This document shows, in pieces, positions 56,657 through 64,000 of a stretch of 64,000 nucleotides of DNA (its first letter is position 1; each line of letters starts with the position of its first letter). The stretch is taken from assembly GCF_042453785.1 (NCBI RefSeq), contig NC_091668.1:14730501-14794500 (forward strand), in the 5' to 3' direction. A model generated the notes under the pieces. That model was not told the origin of the DNA. It saw only the letters and a program-made list of their open reading frames with translations, and searched no databases. The stretch comes from Malus domestica. Taxonomy: Eukaryota > Streptophyta > Magnoliopsida > Rosales > Rosaceae. The position numbers and the translations under genes were made by a program.

Positions 56657-58430
56657 TTACCATATATATAAACAAAAGAAGATAATTATCTCGGCAAGTC
56701 CAATGTTAATTCTCCAAAGCCAAACGGAGTGCAATGTCATATGAAAGACATCAAACCTCTTAGCCGATTGGTTCAACTCAAAATGTCTCCTCACAACCCT
56801 CAAATTCTCCACCAGCCACTTATACTTCTCCTGAACACCCATCAGCACCTCCTTCAGCCGCCAAATGTCTGAAACCTCAACCTTAACCGAAAACACCTCC
56901 CACCTCAGCACCTCGCTAAACGGCAGCGCATAGTGCTCCGATACAATCACCAGCACGCACTCGGCATTAATGGCCTCAACAATTCTACGGCTGGCCACTT
57001 CATGCCCGCTAGGGCACAGGCAAAACTTGGACTTGAGCATCATGGAGTCGTAGTCGAGGCCTATGGGTCTTATCGGGAACTTGAAGGTCTTTGCCGCGGT
57101 TTTTCCAGTGGACCAGGAGGATTGGTCTTATCGGGCCGTGGAGGCCGCGGGCGAAGAAGGCCAGGTAGGGTGGCGGAGTGTGGAGCGGCGGCGGTGAGAT
57201 GAGTTTGAAGGAGACTTTGCTGCCGTAATTTCAGGGAAGGAAACGTCCTTTTGAGGGTTAAGCCTTCGGAGGTGTTGGCGTTGCAGAGGACTCGGATTGA
57301 TGTGTCGTAGAGGAGTGGGTTTCCTGCTGCGGTGCCTGAAATTTAGTTGGAAAATTTTCATTTAATCTCTTGTAAAATAGTTTCATTTCATGAGAACCAA
57401 TAGCAAACCCTTTATCCCTCCCATCCCCCTCCAAGTCTTTTATCTTTGGCTCGATTTGATTTTTTATCTTTTACCCAATTAATCAAAATCAAAATGGAAA
57501 GCTATGATTGACAATCTAAGATAAAAGAATGACATAATTATATGCAACAAATTCATCGCCATGTGACGTTTTTCCAATAATACATTTTTATGTGTAGTTT
57601 CTCTTCATATGACAAATTATTATTGTAACAGAATATCACAATGGTTGTAAGCGCGTTCCATAAGTTACTATATGACCTAAGATAGTCCTCATTGCACTTA
57701 ATCTTTTCAATGACGCAATTTTCAATAATGATGTACATAACGACTAGTTTTGGTTGTAAATAATAATTTTCCACTAGATAACGTACCCCTTTTTATTTTA
57801 TTTTATATGAGCGATATTAGAAAGAGAAATAAAATAATGACGTTGAATGTATGAATAAATATTCTTAAATACATGAGCTTCAAGCATCTCACACAGTACT
57901 AATAATTACTTATGATCATGTGAGAGTGGTATACCAAATTTCTTTTTTTTTTCCTCCCTTTTTTTAGTTTCAAACAATTTTGGTTAATTTAGTTTCAGTA
58001 TTTTTAATGATAATATGGAAGGGCGCAAGACTTTTCGGCCCCATTGCAGAGCCCTACTAATTAGATGACCATTCCACTTAAAAACTTTCCCATGCTTCGA
58101 GTTACAAACTCAGAAACTTCAAAGTACGACGTCATTTTACATCCTACCCCATAACTATATATTCAAGCATGCCAAGAAAGTTCTGATCACCAAAGCATAT
58201 TACACAAGCAAAACAAATCGATTAAAGGAAGAGATGAGAGAGAGAGGGCTTGAGAGAGAAACTAACCCAGTCACGACAGGCGAGCATGAAGTGGTCCGCC
58301 CCAAGAGTCCTATTCCAAAACTGTGCCTCACAGAAACCACCCTCAAATAATCGGACACAAAGTCCCTCAGAGGATGAGCTAGGTCAAGGGCGCCACAAAT
58401 GTAACTTTCATACACATACATACATATAGG
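56657..58430 (-). pseudogene. Exostosin-family (GT47) glycosyltransferase pseudogene
   Basis: Three pieces lie in order on the minus strand. About 58420-58250 encodes FWNRTLGADHFMLACRDW in a frame shifted against its N-terminal side (PLRDFVSDYLRVVS). About 57330-57060 encodes the IRVLCNANTSEG region, then breaks up. 57043-56657 encodes KSKFCLCPSGHEVASRRIVE and KRFDVFHMTLHSVW. These are conserved plant exostosin/GT47 blocks. Frameshifts and missing sequence between them, and no N-terminal membrane anchor, show it is dead. The segment 57350-58250 lies where an intron would be. Family members are Golgi glycosyltransferases of cell-wall polysaccharides. Confidence 0.7.
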
Positions 58431-58678
58431 TACAAAAATTATTTTCAAAAAAGAAAAATATATAGCTACACAAATAGATATGTATAGGCATTATAGGTGC
58501 GCAAATATATACATAGGCACATAAGTTTTTTACACAAGTTTTGACAATTCTAGGCTATTAGATTTGTATACTTTAAATGGTTGAGATGTAATTCTATTAA
58601 TTTTCTTTATTAAATCCAAATTGATTTAAACAAATTATTAAAGGAAAACATTTTTCTCTCTCCTCCCCTCTATTTCCT

Positions 58679-58899
58679 GGACAAGGATTGTCTGCCCTCC
58701 ACTTCTGGTGCCCTCTCCGTGCTCTCCTGTTTTGTGTGGTCACGGTTAAGCCACGTCAACATTTTATATTGTTTTTTTTATAGAGATAATAAGACAAAAA
58801 TGAATAGTAATATAAAATGTTGACGTGGCTTAACTGTGACTACACAAACAGGAGGGCACGGAGAGGGCACCGGAAATGGAGGGCAGACAATCCTTGTCC
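58679..58899. mobile_element. Mutator-like MITE (221 bp)
   Basis: The ends GGACAAGGATTGTCTGCCC and their inverse pair over about 92 bp each, with a loop near 58771-58807. Flanks CTATTTCCT (58670-58678 and 58900-58908) are a perfect 9-bp duplication. Confidence 0.85.
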
Positions 58900-58908
58900 C
58901 TATTTCCT

Positions 58909-59399
58909 CATCTCGTTTTCTCTCTTTCTCTCTCCACTCGTCTCTTTCGTTTCAAGTCTCTGCAAACCAAAAAAATCTGCAGTGCAAACATTCATCAATT
59001 TCTTTCTTCCCAGACTAGGGTATGACTTATGTCGTTCACTTTTGAAAAAAAAGAAAAGGACGTGAATATGATTGTAAACAAAAGATTAATAACTAAAATT
59101 CCAGTTAATTTGAAAAGGAAAATAAACTCGAGATGAACTTTAAAAAGAAAGAAAAGAGAAGAAACTTCATTCTAAATCTTGGCAAATATGACATTTAGAT
59201 TAAAACCATGAGTAAGATCAAAATCTAATTTTAGTCCCTTGATACATTAATCACCTCATTTATTAATTATATTTTGATGTTTTAATTATTTCTCTTTTTC
59301 TTTCTAATTTTAATGTGTTGATTATATTTCATTATAATTATAGTTTTCATTTCATTCATCGTAATATATTACACATTTTAAATAAACTAATTTTTGTTA
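58909..59399. other. AT-rich intergenic DNA
   Basis: Nothing recognised. Confidence 0.45.
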
Positions 59400-59429
59400 T
59401 ACAATATATTTTGATACACTTTGTCTTCT

Positions 59430-59740
59430 TTATGTAGGTACATTAAATTTATTATAATACATTTCGGTGCATACTTTTAGGTACACACATTTCAGTATAT
59501 ACATTTCGATACAAACATGTAGGTACATTAATTCTATAATACATTTCGATACATACATTTTGGGTGCATACATTTTCAGTGCATACATTTCGGTACACAC
59601 ATTGAGGTACATTAATTTAATATGACACATTTTGGTACTAACATTTAGGTACATTAATTGAGTATATTACATTCCGGTACTAATATTTTGGGACATACAT
59701 TTCAATACTAACATTTAGGTACATTAGTTGAGTCTTTCAA
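59430..59740. repeat. Degenerate tandem repeat of GGTACATTAAT / ACATTTCGGTAC units
   Basis: Many short units of some 20-30 bp alternate ACATTTCGRTAC and TTAGGTACATTAAT words. Open frames here are by-products of the repeat. Confidence 0.7.
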
Positions 59741-59824
59741 GTTTGAAGAATGTTTAATAAAATTAATAAATTAAAAAAACTATTTTTTTTGGTCAAAAAA
59801 TAAATTTAAATGTGTATATTAATA

Positions 59825-59944
59825 GGGAATTGTTATTGACACTCCAAAAATCTCATTCTACAGTCCAAACTTTCATATTTGGACAGAAAAATGCACTTGT
59901 GAGGAGTGTAGAATGAGATTGTTTGAGTGCCAATAACATTTCCC
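59825..59944. mobile_element. hAT-like MITE (120 bp)
   Basis: Ends GGGAATTGTTATTG and CAATAACATTTCCC are inverted. ATCTCATTCTACA is repeated inverted inside. Flanks TATTAATA (59817-59824 and 59945-59952) are a perfect 8-bp duplication. A related piece lies at about 23795-23840. Confidence 0.75.
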
Positions 59945-59952
59945 TATTAATA

Positions 59953-60559
59953 AATTTAATTATTTAATGGAAGACATTGAATGAAATACGCATTAATTAA
60001 TTTGAATTAAGGACTCACCATGGGACTATAATCAATATATAATCTGACTATAATCAATATATAATCTAACACCAATTTTTTATTAAATTTCAATCTTCTT
60101 CAAGGATTAAAGTTAAAAAAAAACCTTGAAGAAGGAGAATGAAGAGAAAGGGTCAAAGAAGAAAGGAAGAAAATTAATAAAAAACAATTAATGAGATGGA
60201 GAGAGAATAAAAAAAAATCTTAAGTAAAAGACTTTTAGAATTTCATTCCTAATCCATAATTATTTTAATAAAAAATTAATTGAATTAAATGGATTACATC
60301 TCAACCATTAAAAGTTTACAAATCTAATGGCCTAGAACTTATATCAAAACTTGTGTCAAAAATGTGGTGTCACCGATACGCCTTGTGTGTGTGTGTGTGG
60401 AGCAAAAAATAATCAAGAAAAATATGGAGGTGACACGTGGATTCTTGGGTTAAAAAGACAAAATTACCATTGATGCACACTGGAACTCCCACGAGCAAGT
60501 AGCGGACAATCACGACTCAATTAAGGTCAAAAGTGATCAAAACAAGTATTTATTCAAGA
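59953..60559. other. AT-rich DNA, likely LTR-derived towards the right
   Basis: (TG)n at about 60384-60398. From about 60400 the sequence is probably the left part of the LTR-like block that ends near 62713. Confidence 0.35.
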
Positions 60560-60667
60560 CCTATTTCATTCATCCTCATCAAATCATCCCTACAAGGTAA
60601 CCCTCAATTATTCATTCCAATTAGGATTAATTACCTAAATTAATTGATTAATTTCCTAATTGATTGC
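60560..60667 (+). repeat. 108-bp direct repeat, copy A
   Basis: Starts CCTATTTCATTCATCC and ends CTAATTGATTGC. Matches 62291-62398 with about 6 differences and no gaps. Confidence 0.8.
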
Positions 60668-60672
60668 TATTA

Positions 60673-62286
60673 TGCGTTTAACAACCTAAATATTAAGCTA
60701 CTAATCGTACCTTTTAAACTCGCAAGTGCACAAGATCAAACACATAGTATAGAAAGCAAGTACGAGATCATTCCCACGAGGATTGCACTAATATGTATCT
60801 AGAGCATGATTTCTAACAATTTAAATTAATTAATTCATAAAAACTAGCAAATATGCACATAAAGGTTTAACAAATAGTTTGAGATGTCTTAAGTTTAAGT
60901 AGTAAAACACAATATAAAGAACGTAGGCAAATAAAAGTAATTAGCAATAAGGGTTTTGAAAATAATGTTTGAACGGTTAGGACTTTGGTATCCATCTCTA
61001 ACCTTTTTCGCCTAAGCAACCGATACACACGATGATACAAAACAGATTTTTGATGCTTTACGTTTGTCAACCTAAAGGCATGGTATCTACTCCTTAAGCT
61101 ATTGATTTCCGTAAACAACGAATTAGGCATGGGTGTCTACACTAACTCTTTTCATTCTTGAAGTATTTAGCATGGTATCTACTAAGTTGCACTTCGAGAA
61201 AGCATAATACAATGGAAATTGACAAACACACGAATCCTAGAACATGGTATCTATTCCGGTTATCCGTGATAATGAATTCCAAGAACTGTAACTAGTTCTC
61301 TTGTTACTCGGCATAGGTATAAGACTCGATCATCCAAATTTACCCATGTAACAAACTCAATTACAAGGCTATTCTATGGTGATCAAGCATAAAATAACTC
61401 AATAAGATTGGAATTAAAACTGGAATTAATCACTAAAGCATCAATAAATTGTCTTGTAACAAAAGTGTATCGAAAATACTCAAGGAAACATGATTAGGAC
61501 TTCAACCAAGTCTCAACTATGAAATTTAGTTACTCATAATGTAAATCGGTAGCAAAGACAAACAAAACATAAAGTAAAAGGAGAAGAAAAAACTCTTCAA
61601 TGATGAATTGTGGAATGGTGCCCCGGTCCTTCCTCTTTCTCTCTTCTATTATGGCTGCTCTTTTTTTATTTTCTTCTAATTGTTTTTGCACACTAACCTG
61701 CTGCTGCGCTGAAGAGGGATAAAAACCCCCATTTTCATTTGTAACAGCCCAAGGCTTGAATAGCCTTCTTTTCTTAATTCTAATTCAATGGGCTTTAAAG
61801 TCCCATCTTATTAGTCTTCTTATTTATTTCCTTACAGACTTTTTAGCTTCTTCCAACTAGTTAAAACTCCTAATGAATAGGAATTTTAATCTTCATTTAA
61901 TATGCCACATTGAAACACATATGTAGAAAATTTCGTATTCGCGCGTAACCTAATCTTCATGTACTAAAACTGCCATAACTCCCTCTAGAAAAATGATATT
62001 CAGGAACCGTAAAATTCTTCGGAAAATAGACATCCGTGGCTTTCCAAACATATATGGAACATCTCCTAGTTCTTCCCGAGTCAATACAGTTTAATTCACG
62101 AACTCGACTGCTTTGCACAGGCTGTGCTGATGACATAGGATTGTAAAAGCCTTTTTTAGCTCCTTTTGCACTCTTTGCTTGTTACAACCTACAAAACACA
62201 AATATAATGTAAATTCTATATAGAATAGTAAAACAAAGGTGTAAACAAGGAGAATTATTAAATATATAATAGCGAATTTACGAGCA
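60673..62286 (-). repeat. LTR-like block between the 108-bp repeats
   Basis: Forward ends TGCGTTTAAC and TACGAGCA give TG...CA ends. Read on the minus strand it starts TGCTCGTAAATTCGC and has a promoter-like and then T-rich structure resembling a Gypsy LTR. No matching 5-bp duplication was found (TATTA and TAACC), so the solo-LTR reading is tentative. Inside, CATGGTATCTA recurs three times (61079-61260). Confidence 0.4.
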
Positions 62287-62290
62287 TAAC

Positions 62291-62398
62291 CCTATTTCAT
62301 CCATCCTCATCAAATCATCCCCACAAGGTAACCCTCGATTATTCATTCAAATTAGGATTAATCACCTAAATTAATTGATTAATTTCTTAATTGATTGC
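62291..62398 (+). repeat. 108-bp direct repeat, copy B
   Basis: See 60560-60667; here it continues into a TATA-containing segment (CTATAAATAG near 62491). Confidence 0.8.
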
Positions 62399-62713
62399 AA
62401 GATATTATTTTGACATAATACCTTGCAATTACACCCAAAAACCACCATAAGTGGCCGGACCCCTTTTCTCCAAATAGGGCCAGCCACACCCCTATAAATA
62501 GCTCCCATTTATCCCAGAAATCTAATTCCAACTCTTTTCAAAATTCTCTAAACACTTTTTCCTTAAATTCTAACTTTGGCATTGGAGGTTCTTAGGCCAA
62601 AGCCCCACCCATTCATCGTGGGTGCGTGAGGCTCTTGGCCTTGACCTAAGGTGTTAATTGTTTTGCAGGTGCATTTTCGTTCAAGAAGAAGAAGGTGGAA
62701 ATTTGCATCCACA
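62399..62713 (+). repeat. LTR-like 3' part with TATA box
   Basis: CCCCTATAAATAGCTCCC at about 62487 looks like an LTR promoter. The segment may end at GCATCCACA (62713), followed by AATTAGTGCTTTCATTGAGA, a primer-site-like motif seen after some plant Gypsy LTRs. The partner LTR is not in the window. Confidence 0.4.
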
Positions 62714-62964
62714 AATTAGTGCTTTCATTGAGAGCTTGAGTCACACGCTCGTAGAAGACTCTCGCATTCAAGGTTTTTCATTTTCTTGTTCAATTGTAGA
62801 TTTTTCGTACGTTCTTACTCTTAGAATTTTTATTTATAAAAATTCTTAGATAAAATGTAAAAGAGAAGTACAATGACAAGAGATTCGGAAATCTCGACGA
62901 ACGGAAATTCCAACATTCAAGAAATTGGACCATGACGATCCACGAGGCTAAACGTGACAACAAG
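62714..62964 (+). other. Putative interior downstream of the LTR-like end
   Basis: Short stretch with no recognised coding region. Confidence 0.3.
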
Positions 62965-64000
62965 TGTGACATGCCCCGATCCCGATATTCCTTGAATACC
63001 AGGATAGGCACGTGCTGGCCGACACCTGAAGGTGATGAAAGTCATTGATTGAATGCAGATGCTGAGAATAAGGAATAGATAAGGTTTATAAATGTAAAAG
63101 AATAAAGAATATGCATTTAAGGAACGTGTTTAGAGCACACATCTAATCTAAAACACTAAAAGAATTAATATAAAAAATTGGTTGAACAAAGGAGTGGGTC
63201 CTACACCGAAAGGACTCGAAGATACCGATGCGGAAATGCTTGGATGCCGGGATTGTATGCCTCGTACGTTGTGTCGTAATCCTTGTTTCTAAGACCTGAA
63301 TGGGGGCGCAAAACAAAGGTGAGTGGACCAAGTTCATATGTACAGTAATAATAAAACAGTTATCAAGATACTAACCCCCACAGTTTATATACAGAAAACT
63401 ACTAACATAATAAGTAATAGTTTTACTGAAAACCCTAGCATGCCAAAAACATCTCTAATGACACATCGCGGAAATCAAAACATCAATCGTCTCACAAATC
63501 GTCTCGTAAGCACGATGTGCTGCTAGAAAGATCACTGAATAAATATAACTCCCGGCCCTATGCTAACACCGTGGTCTCTGTGCCCGTAGCCAGAGATTAC
63601 CAACTCTCGGGCCAATGCCTGCTCCGTGTCCCTCAGCCCGTAGCTAGGGATTATTTCTCCCGGCCTATCTGCCAACACCAGATCCTCGCCCCAGGCGGCA
63701 TAGTGTCCACTAGGTACGCACAAATAGTTATGCCTCTCATAAATAACCATTTCATAGTATAAAGGCATTAATCGTCTATACTATAAATAGGGGTTTCTAA
63801 AACATGTTCTAGCATCCTATCGTCATCCATCAGATAGTCTACCAGTTCATGGTTTTTATAGAAAATACGATATATCAAACTATAGCTTAATATAGGCTAA
63901 TAATTAATTCCTCACAAAAAACGAGACGATAAACAACATATTCCATAAACATGCTTAACATAAAATCAGTTCATAAACTCGTAAGACATGCTATTCATTT
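62965..64000. repeat. LTR-like repeat running off the window end
   Basis: Starts TGTGACATGCCCCGATCCC, typical of a retrotransposon LTR start. From 63545 to 63730 it is GC-rich with three degenerate units carrying CCCGTAGC and TCCCGGCC/TCTCGGGCC words. Orientation and end are unknown because the partner lies outside the window. Confidence 0.35.

Noticed and set aside
59430-59654. Small Met/Tyr-rich minus-strand protein
   Set aside because: Direct product of the short tandem repeat; no start context or homology.

Overview
The window is plant nuclear DNA. The coding genes are split by GT-AG introns, the non-genic DNA is AT-rich, and most of it is LTR retrotransposons, MITEs and foldback elements. 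The host genes (VAMP71-type R-SNARE, At2g25320-like MATH protein, ACR2-like ACT-repeat protein), a polyphenol-oxidase fragment and a Cassandra TRIM fit a Rosaceae genome, most likely Malus or Pyrus. That placement rests on recognition of gene and repeat families, not on a search.

Layout. 1-5.5 kb: Copia debris in minus orientation and a hAT-like MITE. 5.5-19.6 kb: a decayed Copia element (plus strand) split by a 9.95-kb Athila-like Gypsy element with a perfect 5-bp target duplication (TGAGT). The Gypsy element lacks protease, reverse transcriptase and RNase H but carries a long antisense ORF. 19.6-20.0 kb: an orphan terminal exon, perhaps CER16-like. 20-24.8 kb: tRNA-derived SINE-like repeats, a 913-bp foldback element and a hAT transposase remnant. 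25.0-26.5 kb: an intact four-exon VAMP713-like gene (+). 26.9-29.5 kb: an FRS6/FAR1-related pseudogene (-) that keeps its 5'UTR intron. 30.5-31.8 kb: a Copia 3' end with a hAT-like MITE inside. 33.1-35.0 kb: two more foldback elements. 36.6-37.3 kb: a Cassandra TRIM with 5S-rRNA-like LTRs. 38.0-42.6 kb: a three-level nest in which a foldback element holds an LTR retrotransposon that holds a truncated polyphenol-oxidase ORF. 43.3-51.3 kb: a ten-exon, 1701-residue four-MATH-domain gene (+). 53.0-56.2 kb: an ACR2-like gene (+). 56.7-58.4 kb: a broken exostosin (GT47) pseudogene (-). 58.7-64 kb: small MITEs, tandem repeats and LTR-like blocks running off the end.

The three intact genes have no obvious functional link: vesicle fusion at the vacuole, a MATH-domain adaptor, and amino-acid-binding ACT domains. 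They read as unrelated neighbours separated by transposon-rich spacers. I found no CRISPR array, operon, rRNA or tRNA gene. The most unusual objects are the polyphenol-oxidase capture nest, the Gypsy antisense ORF and the 5S-carrying Cassandra with asymmetric LTRs. I see no clear sign of a wholly new system.
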